This document shows positions 18,942 to 27,248 of a stretch of 53,266 nucleotides of DNA, in pieces (the first letter of the stretch is position 1; each line of letters opens with the position of its first letter). The DNA is from an uncultured Clostridia bacterium (GTDB taxonomy: Bacteria > Bacillota > Clostridia > TANB77 > CAG-508). The stretch covers positions 1-53,266 of the forward strand of contig CANRKA010000004.1 in NCBI GenBank assembly GCA_947631025.1, in the 5' to 3' direction. The position numbers and the translations under genes are program-made. The notes under the pieces are model-generated. The model was not told where the DNA came from. It was given only the letters and a program-made list of their open reading frames with translations, and searched no databases.

Positions 18942-18953
18942 TCTGCATCTTTT
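18926..18953. terminator. bidirectional terminator between murC and the coiled-coil gene
   Basis: A perfect 28-base palindrome: AAAAGATGCAGATT followed by its reverse complement, with T runs on both strands. It lies between two converging genes and overlaps the murC stop. Confidence 0.8.
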
Positions 18954-18954
18954 T

Positions 18955-20664
18955 TTATTGTTCACTATTAAATTCAGTAAATCCTAATATTTGATTTTTA
19001 TTATTATTTAAACTTGCTTTTTTTGCTAATTCTATTTGTTTATTCTTAAGTTTTTTTATCATATCATCTAATTCTTTATTATATATAGTATCTGCAGCAT
19101 CTTTTACTTGATTATCTTTAATTTCTTTATATATATTAGAATTATTAGTATCATTAGCATCGTTAGTATCTTGATTAAATTGTAAATTACTGTTTGCTTC
19201 TCTAAGAATATTATTATTATATATTTGATTATCCAATTTTTTCTTAATAAGCTTTTCTTGGAATTTCATATTATTTTCATAATATCTTAATTTACTTTCT
19301 ATTAATTTTGAAAATTTACTTTCTATTGCCTTTGTTTTCTTTTCGATTATATCTTCTATTTGTAATTCTTGTAAGCCCTCTAATGAGTTAATATCTAAAT
19401 ATTTGTCTTCAATTTTTGCTACTACATTTAGTACAGCTTGCAATTGTGCATCTATTGCATTTACAGATACTTCTAAGTTTTCAATTTGTTCTAAAGTATT
19501 ATCTTGTTCTTCTTTTATTATATCAATTTGATTTTGCAAATTTTTTATAGATTCTTCATATTGATTAAATCTATTATTTATTATTTCTTCTTTGTTTATG
19601 CTGTTTTCATTTATCTTCTTAATATTATTTGTAATATTTTCTATTGTTTCATTATAATTTAGGTCCTTTATACTGCTTTCTATTTTATTAGATAAATTTT
19701 CTTCTGTTTGAATAATTTTTTCTAAACTTAAATTTTTATTTTCATCTAAATTCTTAATACTATTTTTTATATTTTCATAATCTATATTTTCAAGTTTCTC
19801 TTGTATTTCTTTTCTTATAATATTTTCTGTTTGTTGTATTTTGTTTTCTGTATTTTCTATTTTTTCTTGAATATTTTCATTTATTTCTTTTATGTTATTA
19901 CTAAAGCTTTTTGTTATTTCGTTTAAATTAATATCACCTATTTGTTTATTTATTTCTTCTTTTAAATTATTTTTTAAATCTTCTATACTTTTTTTGTTAT
20001 TATCTATTTCTTGAATATTATTTTTTTCTAATTTTAGAATAGAATTATTTAAATTTTGTATTGTTTCTTCATAATTTAGTTTCTGTAATTTTAAATTAAT
20101 TTCATTTTCTAAATTTTGAATTCTATCATCTATTTCTTTTTTATTTAATTGCAATGTTTTTATAGTTTTTTCTTGTTTACCTATTGCTGTTCTGCTTCTA
20201 CCGTCTTTAGCTATATCCTCTAATCTTTGTTTTAATTCTTCGATATATTCTTCTGTCTCTTTTTTAACTCTTTCTTCTGCAAATTTAGAATTTTCTAATA
20301 TTGTTTCTAATTCTTTAGCCTTTTCTTCGTTAAATTTTTTAAATTTTTCCTTTTCTTCTCCTAAACTTTTTTCTAATTCAACTTGTACCTTATAAGAAAT
20401 TTTATTAAGTTCTATATCTAATTTTTCTTTATCTTTAACACTGTTTCTTAAGTTTTCTAATTCAATTTTAATATTTTCTATATCTTTAGCATATTTATTA
20501 TCTGATAAATTTTCTCCAAATCTTAGAGAAAAACAATCTTCTATTTTATTAATACATTTTTCAATATCTTCTATTTTAGAATCAAAAACTTTTTTTTGAT
20601 AGTTATATATTTTTTCGACATCATCTTTTTTCATATATTCATCTAAATCTGTTTTTATTCTCAT
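18955..20664 (-). CDS. long coiled-coil protein, 569 aa
   Basis: I do not recognise a named family. The start at 20664 is chosen because TGGAGA lies upstream and the next Met is 4 codons earlier without a site. Nearly the whole chain from about residue 25 to 440 is charged heptad-type coiled coil, very rich in Asn, Lys, Glu and Ile. A loose repeat of about 40 residues contains a Leu-Asn-Tyr-(D/N/E)-E-T-I or Ile-xx-Asn-Ile pattern (for example KLNYEETIQNLNNSILKLEK and later DLNYNETIENITNNIKKINE). There is no signal peptide or membrane anchor, so a cytoplasmic filament or scaffold is the best guess. It ends near an Asn-rich tail. Confidence 0.75.
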   Translation of the reverse strand: MRIKTDLDEYMKKDDVEKIYNYQKKVFDSKIEDIEKCINKIEDCFSLRFGENLSDNKYAKDIENIKIELENLRNSVKDKEKLDIELNKISYKVQVELEKSLGEEKEKFKKFNEEKAKELETILENSKFAEERVKKETEEYIEELKQRLEDIAKDGRSRTAIGKQEKTIKTLQLNKKEIDDRIQNLENEINLKLQKLNYEETIQNLNNSILKLEKNNIQEIDNNKKSIEDLKNNLKEEINKQIGDINLNEITKSFSNNIKEINENIQEKIENTENKIQQTENIIRKEIQEKLENIDYENIKNSIKNLDENKNLSLEKIIQTEENLSNKIESSIKDLNYNETIENITNNIKKINENSINKEEIINNRFNQYEESIKNLQNQIDIIKEEQDNTLEQIENLEVSVNAIDAQLQAVLNVVAKIEDKYLDINSLEGLQELQIEDIIEKKTKAIESKFSKLIESKLRYYENNMKFQEKLIKKKLDNQIYNNNILREANSNLQFNQDTNDANDTNNSNIYKEIKDNQVKDAADTIYNKELDDMIKKLKNKQIELAKKASLNNNKNQILGFTEFNSEQ

Positions 20665-20840
20665 ATTTTTCTCCATTTAAATTTATTTTTCCACATTTAT
20701 TTTATACTTTTATTAATAAAAAATCAATAATTTTTTTGTGATTTTTTGTATTATTTTTTGCGGATTTTTTTAAGTGATGCCCTCCACATACATTTGACGT
20801 AAAAAGCATATTATATGTGTGATGTAGGATTTAGATAATT

Positions 20841-22116
20841 TTACATCATTGTGTGCATTTGCTTTATCATTAAATCTCCAAATACAGCATATCCTGTGCA
20901 AGAATCATTTACTAATACATGTGTTACACATCCTATAAATTTTCCATTTTGAATAATTGGGCTTCCGCTCATTCCTTGTATTATTCCACCTGTTTTTTCT
21001 ATTAATCTTTCATCTGTTACTTTTATAAGCATACTTTTATTATCTGAATTATTATTATAGTATACTTTTTCTACTTGTATTTCGTATTCTTCTTTTTTTC
21101 CGTTTTCCAAAGTACATATAACTTTTGCCCCACCAGTTTTTATTTCATTCCTTGTTGCTACTTCTATTGTATCGTTTTTATTTACTCCAAGTGCAGTTAA
21201 ATTATCTAGTTTTCCATATATTCCTAAAGGAGTATTTGTATAAATTTCTCCAACTGTAGTTCCTGTTTCTATACTTCCTTTTATTTCTCCTGGCTTACCA
21301 TTTTCACCTTTTACAATAGATATAATCTTGCTTGTAACTAACTGTCCTTTTCCTATATCTATTAATTTATTTGTATCTACATCTAATATTCCGTGGCCGA
21401 GTGCTGCAAAGTATCCTGTTTCTGGTTCGTAAAAACTTATTGTTCCTACTCCTGCTGCTGCATCTCTTACCCATAATCCTAACTTATATTCATTTTCTGA
21501 AGTTTCTACTGGCTCTACACTTGTTTCTAATTCTTCATTATTTCTAATATATTTAATATTTATTTTATTTCCGCTTACTTTTATTTACTTTACTTATTAA
21601 ATCATTTGTAGATGTAACAGAATTTTCATTTATTGCAACTATTCTGTCTCCTTCTTCTATCCCAGAATTTTCATATGGTTTATATTTTTTACTATCCATT
21701 CCTTCAATTTCTGACATTCCAACTACTAATACCCCATTTGTATAAAGCTTAGCTCCAACTGTATTTCCACAAAGTACTACACTTTGTTTTGGTATTACAT
21801 TAACTGTTATATCTTTTATTTTTATATTTGCTAATTTAACACCTATATTATAAGTACCTGTTGTTTTAGAAATATCTTCTTGTTGTTGGTAAATAGAATA
21901 ATTTTTTTCTATACCATTTTCATTTATTGTTTTTGCGTCTGTGTAAACTGTTGGTTCATTTTTTTGTGCATATAGCTTTATTCCAAATATTGTTGATAAA
22001 TCTAATTTTTCTCCTTGAAATAAAACAATATTTTTAGGTATATTACTTATATTGCTTACATAAATTAAACACAAAAATAATCCTAAAACTAATAATATTT
22101 TTTTAAAAGTTTTCAT
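20841..22116 (-). CDS. spoIVB: SpoIVB sporulation serine peptidase (read through a CGGA site)
   Basis: SpoIVB is made in the forespore, cleaves SpoIVFA and triggers pro-sigma-K processing. The ATG at 22116 follows AGGAGAG. A signal-anchor (LLVLGLFLCLIYV) is followed by a PDZ domain (VLVVGMSEIEGMD, then SGIEEGDRIVAINENSVTS) and the S55 peptidase domain with the catalytic histidine in ALGHGILDVD and the serine in GGIIQGMSGSPIIQNGKF. Frame 0 ends at KVNKSKRK-stop inside the PDZ domain. A +1 shift at CGG (21571-21573) reads KVNKSKGNKINIKYIRNNEE and continues to the end. The total is 424 aa, almost the length of the Bacillus protein. Both catalytic residues lie after the site, so an unshifted product would be inactive. 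Confidence 0.93.
21570..21573 (-). other. CGGA +1 site in spoIVB (Gly182)
   Basis: Context AAG CGG AAA TAA in frame 0; the stop is two codons after CGG. Reading CGGA as glycine gives SKGNKINIKY and joins the PDZ and peptidase parts. Confidence 0.88.
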
Positions 22117-22179
22117 ACTTTTCTCTCCTATGTATATTATTAGTTTTAGGATTTCCAATTTTTTGTTTTTTATTAAATA

Positions 22180-23683
22180 TTATATTCCAAAATTTAAAGA
22201 TTTATAATTTGCATATCTTTCTCTATATAATGCTGTATAGTATTTTTTTTCAAGATTTGGATTAGCAGTTAACGCATTTTCTATTGCTGGCACTACTATA
22301 TGTCCGTCATCTCCGTAATGTATCACCCAACGCATTTGTTGAAGATACTACACATTCATAGCAAGCTGTTGTCATTTTGCTACTGTCTCCATGTTGATAG
22401 TAATATCCTGTAGGATTTGCACTATTTCCAGTATCGTAATTTTTCCTTCTAAAATCTACATTTCTATATACACCACTTATATTTTCTGAAATTAAACCAT
22501 TATGTGTTACTTTATGGTATACATTATTTTTATCTATAAAGTAAAATTCATCTGGGTCCACAAATTCCCTGCTTTGCGTATTTGTTACTACACTATAACC
22601 CATATAGTATTTATTCTTTAGTGGTAGTCCTTGCATAAACGATACTAAACTTACATTGTTTATAATCTTATCCCATTGAGTTTCATCTATTTCTGGCACT
22701 TTATATTTAAAAGTTCCACCTTCATTATAATTTAATATAGATGTTTCTATTCCAGATTTTATAGCTTTTTGAATAATTTCTCTCCTATGTTCATTAAATA
22801 AAGATGAATAACTATCTGGATCATTTTTATCTTTTTCTATCTTTAAATAGTCTCTTTTATTTCCAAGATTGTCATTTACCCATTTAGTGAAATCTTTGCT
22901 TTCTGTAATATAGCTTGAAGCACTTATATCATTAATATCATTAGTCCTTAATTGACTTAATCTATTTTTATCTGTTTCTTCTATAAGTTTTCCTGCAGTT
23001 CCATAACTATACCATTTATTATCAATTTTATAATATTTTATACATTGATTATTACTAGTATTAAATTTCATATATTTATATGGTACATCAATTTTTACAT
23101 TTCCATCAAGTTCTATATTTTCTACAAGTTGTTCATTTTCAAGTTTATCATAATTTCCTGCATATAAGTATCCAGATTTATTTACATAGTCTCCATTTAC
23201 CATTCCACAAACAGTAATATAGCTATCTAATGTATATGATACACTTACGTTTACGCTACCTTCTTTAATTTCTTCTGTATAATATACATATGGTTTTAAC
23301 CCATACTCTTTATTTTCATTATTATTATATAAGGTATATATATAATATCCATCATATAATGTATATATTAAACATGGTGTGTAATATTTTAGTTCATCTT
23401 CAGTATATCCACTTACACCCATTCCAGATGCTAATGAATTATAAAAAGTTTTTATAGAAGCTTCTACATCTCTCATTTTTTCTGTTGTAACATCTTCGGT
23501 ACTACTGTTGCTTTCATTTAATTGAAAAGCTTTTATAGAATCGTATGTTGCATTATTTAGTCTTGTATCGTACAATGTTTGATTATTTATTGTGTTAATC
23601 TCTGTCTTTATATATTGAGATGTAACTACTGTTATAGGTAACATTATTAATATAAATATTATTATTAGAGTTTGTAACTTCAT
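22180..23683 (-). CDS. exported/anchored protein of the Tad-like cluster, 500 aa (CGGA site near the end)
   Basis: I do not recognise the family. An N-terminal hydrophobic helix (LIIIFILIMLPITVVTSQYI) followed by a long polar region rich in Tyr, Asn and Asp suggests a membrane-anchored protein with a large outer domain, comparable in layout to TadE/TadG-type minor pilins. It is the last gene of the Tad-like cluster. Frame 0 ends at ALGDTLRR-stop. A +1 shift at CGG (22313-22315) gives ALGDTLGDDGHIVVPAIENA and 43 extra residues, ending in SLNFGI with a stop at 22180. Two cysteines near residues 440-450 (TTACYECVVS) could form a disulfide. AAAGGC precedes the ATG. The extension rests on the pattern seen in other genes. 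Confidence 0.75.
22312..22315 (-). other. CGGA +1 site in the 500-aa protein (Gly457)
   Basis: Context TTA CGG AGA TGA in frame 0. Reading CGGA as glycine gives TLGDDGHIVVPAIENALT, a sensible open frame for 43 more residues. Confidence 0.75.
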
Positions 23684-23820
23684 ATATTTGCCTTTCTAAA
23701 ATTAATTTATTTATAGAACAAAAGTGGACATTATTAACATTTTTTATTTAGAATATTTTAAAGTCCTTAGTCTTTGTTCTCCCAAATACAAATTATGTAG
23801 CAATTTTTATTTGGAATGCT

Positions 23821-23859
23821 TTATATTATAGAAAATTAGAATATTTTTTTATAATATAA
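23821..23859. repeat. AT-rich inverted repeat beside terminator
   Basis: TTATATTATAGAAAA (23821-23835) pairs with one mismatch with TTTTTTATAATATAA (23845-23859). The left arm is identical over 15 bases to that of the palindrome at 43227. Confidence 0.6.
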
Positions 23860-23864
23860 AATTT

Positions 23865-23880
23865 GCCCCTTTGCAGGGGC
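23865..23880 (-). terminator. GC-rich terminator hairpin
   Basis: GCCCCT, loop TTGC, AGGGGC. It lies just after the stop of the 174-aa gene on the minus strand. The T run is weak. Confidence 0.55.
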
Positions 23881-23888
23881 CTTTATTT

Positions 23889-24413
23889 TTATTTTCCACT
23901 TCCATTTGATGTTACTACACCAGAATGAGATCCTACTATAGATGCTGTATTATTTCCTGCTAATCTATACAAGAAGTTTCTTAATGTTTGTGCTATTGTA
24001 GTGTTTGTATTGTTTGCTGTTACTGTTACTATATCTCCTTCTTTTAGAGTCATTTTTCCGCTTTGAATGTCTGATAATACTTGAGTTGTATATTTTGTAT
24101 AATATATATTTTCTCCTATTTTTGTATAATTTGTTTGTGTTGTTTTCTTTCCAGGGTTTTCATCTAGGATTTGTACTTCTATTTGTACATCAAATGTATT
24201 TCCAGTAGAATTTATTGTTTGTATATATTTATCGTATGCTGCAAGTGTTATCTTTCCTGTAGAACGTATATTTTCTACAAATTCTGTTGTTGCATTTTGT
24301 ACAGAAAGTGAAGATGTATTATCACTATTTTCTGATACAGTTAGTAAAGGAAATACAAACATTAAAACAGCAGCTAGAGCAATTACCGCTACAGTTGTAA
24401 GTGAGTCTCCCAT
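23889..24413 (-). CDS. small exported pilin-like protein, 174 aa
   Basis: This protein belongs to the Tad-like cluster. It begins MGDSLTTVAVIALAAVLMFVFPLL, a short polar start followed directly by a hydrophobic helix, as in pilins and pseudopilins. The outer part has GKITLAAYDKYIQTINSTGN and a Thr/Asn-rich tail. It differs from the MENA(S/A) paralogues further upstream but has the same topology and follows them with only a 27-base gap. AGGAGG precedes the ATG. I infer a minor subunit of the surface structure and have no family name for it. Confidence 0.65.
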   Translation of the reverse strand: MGDSLTTVAVIALAAVLMFVFPLLTVSENSDNTSSLSVQNATTEFVENIRSTGKITLAAYDKYIQTINSTGNTFDVQIEVQILDENPGKKTTQTNYTKIGENIYYTKYTTQVLSDIQSGKMTLKEGDIVTVTANNTNTTIAQTLRNFLYRLAGNNTASIVGSHSGVVTSNGSGK

Positions 24414-24440
24414 ATTAAAAACCTCCTTAATTTTAGTATG

Positions 24441-25007
24441 CTAATTATTTTTTACAGTATAAGTTATTACTTTTATTTTATCTGTTTCATCTATATTATC
24501 TTTATTATCAGTAGAATCCTCTATTTCAATTCCTATATTATTATAATATTTATTATCAGTTGTTCCTATTGTCTCTGTAAATGTATAACCTTTTTCCAAC
24601 AAATATTTAACTATATTTTTTACATGTGAGTTTATATTATTTCTCCATATTTCTTCATTTTTATCTTCCAAATTATAGTTTAAATATGCAATAGCCTTAC
24701 CTGTTTTGCTTTGTTCTTCACTAACCTTTAATGCATTCCCATTATCATAAAATAATATAATATACTGTTCTTGTTGATAACGATACAATGTAGGAATTAT
24801 ATCATAAACAGAAACAACACGATTTCCAAATTCATCTGTTGATGTTGTTTTTTTTACTGTTGAATAATATCTTGTTTTATCTGAATATGCAATTATATCT
24901 TCTGACGTATTTTTGGCTTTCATTACTGTTATCATAGCAATTGCAAGTGCTGTTACAAACAATAATGTAAAACCCGCCAGTTTTAAAGCTTCTGCTGCAT
25001 TTTCCAT
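24441..25007 (-). CDS. MENA-type pilin-like protein, 188 aa
   Basis: The start MENAAEALKLAGFTLLFVTALAIAM is the shared signature of this cluster: a Glu-Asn-Ala head, then a single hydrophobic helix of about 20 residues. The remainder is a polar outer domain with VVSVYDIIPTLYRYQQEQY and Asp/Asn-rich stretches. Related heads occur in the genes at 25017, 26028 and 26604. The gene follows the 135-aa gene after 9 bases, so they are co-transcribed. The glutamate near the N-terminus recalls the conserved Glu of type IV and Flp pilins, but no standard cleavage site is visible and no prepilin peptidase is encoded in the window. Confidence 0.65.
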   Translation of the reverse strand: MENAAEALKLAGFTLLFVTALAIAMITVMKAKNTSEDIIAYSDKTRYYSTVKKTTSTDEFGNRVVSVYDIIPTLYRYQQEQYIILFYDNGNALKVSEEQSKTGKAIAYLNYNLEDKNEEIWRNNINSHVKNIVKYLLEKGYTFTETIGTTDNKYYNNIGIEIEDSTDNKDNIDETDKIKVITYTVKNN

Positions 25008-25016
25008 AAAAAACTC

Positions 25017-25424
25017 CTATTTACCACTACTAATATGTATTGCACAAATTAATCCACCACTTGTATAATCGGCAGTTACATTATAATTTGTTCCTGAACT
25101 TATAGTTATATTATATCTTGTTGGCTTTGCAGCTGCAAAATCAGTTAGTGCAGTTCCTTCACTTAAAAATGTTATATATCTTCCATCATTACATGTTGAG
25201 TTATAATTATTAATTGAACTTTGTAGTGATTTAACTGTGCTTCCTAATTGATTTCCTAAATATCCTTCCCATTTTGAATTAAAAGCTGAAACTTCTTGAT
25301 CTGTTAAGTTTACATCTCCTATAGCACTTTTACCCTTATTTAAAACAATTACTCCTAAAGTTATTAATACAATTGCAATTAAAATAGCTGCTGCTATTAA
25401 TAATGCTTTACTTGCGTTTTCCAT
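25017..25424 (-). CDS. MENAS-type pilin-like protein, 135 aa
   Basis: The N-terminus MENASKALLIAAAILIAIVL is a polar head followed by one hydrophobic helix. After it comes FNSKWEGYLGNQLGSTVKSL and a stretch of small residues, Thr and Asn. The FNS-x4-Y pattern and the following helix match the 169-aa neighbour (FNSQFTKYQTQ) and are weaker in the 142-aa and 200-aa neighbours. This protein is the shortest and most pilin-like of the set and could be the major subunit; that is inference. GGAGGAG lies upstream of the ATG. Confidence 0.68.
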   Translation of the reverse strand: MENASKALLIAAAILIAIVLITLGVIVLNKGKSAIGDVNLTDQEVSAFNSKWEGYLGNQLGSTVKSLQSSINNYNSTCNDGRYITFLSEGTALTDFAAAKPTRYNITISSGTNYNVTADYTSGGLICAIHISSGK

Positions 25425-25513
25425 AATTTGCTCCTCCTTATTTTTTATTATTTTTTATTTTTTATATATTTTTCCTAACCTAATTGGCTATGATATTATT
25501 AACAAATTTATTT

Positions 25514-25942
25514 TTATTGTTGCTTAATAAGCACGTATTTTATTTTTTTTGTTTTTTGGTGGTATTCTATTTTACTTATTTTAAATGTTTCTAAACTAAA
25601 GCTATTTATAAATTTTTCTACCCCCAAATTATATATATTTTCCATAGAATATGTTGTATCATTATCTTTTATATATAATTCAATTTTTATAGAGTTTTCA
25701 TTATTTTCTATATAATTGCCTTTTTCATCTTTTTTTATATTATTTTGCTCATTATTATTTATTGCTTTATTTATTATTGTTGCAATCTCTGTTCCTGAAA
25801 TTTCGCTGTTTTCATATTTACTAAAGTTGTTATTATATTCTTTTAATTCTTGTACATTTTTTATGTATGTTCTATATGCATATACCATAGAAATTACAAT
25901 TATTGCAACAAGTATTAATATTGTAATTATATATTTTTTCAT
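25514..25942 (-). CDS. single-helix membrane protein related to the MENAS set, 142 aa
   Basis: It starts MKKYIITILILVAIIVISMVYAY, a Lys-Lys head with a hydrophobic helix, unlike the MENAS head. The body matches the 169-aa neighbour in outline: YNNNFSKYENSEISGTEIAT, then IINKAINNN, then a short strand region ending in lysine-rich sequence. It is probably a divergent paralogue with a standard signal anchor. It sits between two MENAS genes on the same strand with gaps under 100 bases, so co-transcription is likely. Confidence 0.6.
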   Translation of the reverse strand: MKKYIITILILVAIIVISMVYAYRTYIKNVQELKEYNNNFSKYENSEISGTEIATIINKAINNNEQNNIKKDEKGNYIENNENSIKIELYIKDNDTTYSMENIYNLGVEKFINSFSLETFKISKIEYHQKTKKIKYVLIKQQ

Positions 25943-26027
25943 ATTTTACACCTATCTGTATTATAAATAATTTCGCCTTTTTTGTAAATAGATTTTTTTG
26001 GTTTATTTGTAATAATTTGTATGTTTT

Positions 26028-26537
26028 TTATTTAGAAATATTAAATTTAATCGATTTTACGAGTCCTGTTTTTTTACTTGTATCTACTGTACAGCTAAAA
26101 TAATAATACTCGCTTCCATTAGTCCCATTTTTTATAAATTCATTTAATCTACTTTCGTCTGCTATTTCATCTACTGTAATTCCATTTAATTTCTCGCAAT
26201 CTACATAAATGTATGTATTATTTTCGTCTTTATAATTTAAGTTTGTCCCATCTGCATATTTTCTAGCTGTTGTACTAAATCCATATTTTTTATTGCTATC
26301 TTTTGCTAAATTTATTATTGTTACTACATCGTAAGCTGTACACAATTCTTCTTTTCCCTGAGTTTGATATTTTGTAAATTGTGAATTAAATTCTTGCAGT
26401 TCTGTTTTGCTAAGATTATTATTTATTTCTTTGCTGTAACCTCCAAATGTCATAAATAAATATGTTCCTATAGAAATGAGCATTATTGATATTAATACTC
26501 CTGCTGCCATTAATAATGCATCTGATGCATTTTCCAT
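26028..26537 (-). CDS. MENAS-type pilin-like protein, 169 aa
   Basis: The N-terminus MENASDALLMAAGVLISIML is the shared head and hydrophobic helix. The outer domain has LQEFNSQFTKYQTQGKEEL, then AYDVVTIINLAKDSNKK and a C-terminal strand region with YYYFSCTVDTSKKTG. The FNS-x4-Y and (V/I)xxIIN elements are shared with the 135-aa and 142-aa neighbours. It has two or three cysteines that could pair outside the cell. A ribosome site (AAAGGAGAT) precedes the ATG. Confidence 0.65.
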   Translation of the reverse strand: MENASDALLMAAGVLISIMLISIGTYLFMTFGGYSKEINNNLSKTELQEFNSQFTKYQTQGKEELCTAYDVVTIINLAKDSNKKYGFSTTARKYADGTNLNYKDENNTYIYVDCEKLNGITVDEIADESRLNEFIKNGTNGSEYYYFSCTVDTSKKTGLVKSIKFNISK

Positions 26538-26603
26538 TTATTGCCCATCTCCTTTCTTTTTTAGGATAATACTATTGTGATATATACAATTTAATTTTTA
26601 TAG

Positions 26604-27206
26604 TTATTCTTCCTTGTAAGTCATTTTCTTAATTCTTCCATTTTCTGAGTATTGTGGTTCAATGCTTTTAAATTTTTTATTTTTTAGCCCTGAATATTTT
26701 TGGTATGTTTCATAATCCTTATTTAAATTACCTAATTCGTCTTCTGTTTTATTTATTTTCTTTAAAATTTGATTTCTTTGATATTTTGCTGCTTCAGTAT
26801 CTTTATTATTAGTTTCATAAAGAGCTTCTAGGTTACCTGCTGATTTATACGTATTCATTAACTTAGATTCTTCATCAATTATATCTGTAAAGTAATCTAT
26901 ATCTTTTTTTCCTACACCATTTATTGTTACTTCTAATTCCATTTCCTCATAGCCATCTTTTCCAGCAACTCTTGTATTATAATCTTTCATTTTATTTGCT
27001 AAAGATAATAGCTCACTTCCGTATAATGTTTTTTTATATGATTCATATGATTTATTAAATTTTTCTGTTTGTTCTATTCTTTGAATATCTGCTTCTTGCA
27101 CCTTATTTCCTCTTAGTTCTCTAAACATTAATATAAGTGCAGATATTACTATTAATGAAATTAATATTGTTCCTGCTATTGTTAAAGCTCTTGATGCATT
27201 TTCCAT
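26604..27206 (-). CDS. MENAS-type pilin-like protein, 200 aa
   Basis: It begins MENASRALTIAGTILISLIV, the shared head and membrane helix, followed by a lysine/glutamate-rich outer region: EKFNKSYESYKKTLYGSELL, then a helix-rich tail (KINKTEDELGNLNKDYETYQ). It is the first small subunit after the TadB/TadC-like membrane protein in transcription order. The length and charge suggest a minor or tip subunit, or an assembly factor. No enzymatic motif is seen. Confidence 0.65.
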   Translation of the reverse strand: MENASRALTIAGTILISLIVISALILMFRELRGNKVQEADIQRIEQTEKFNKSYESYKKTLYGSELLSLANKMKDYNTRVAGKDGYEEMELEVTINGVGKKDIDYFTDIIDEESKLMNTYKSAGNLEALYETNNKDTEAAKYQRNQILKKINKTEDELGNLNKDYETYQKYSGLKNKKFKSIEPQYSENGRIKKMTYKEE

Positions 27207-27248
27207 TTAATACTTCTCCCTTTTAATTTATTTTTCCATAGCTTTGCA

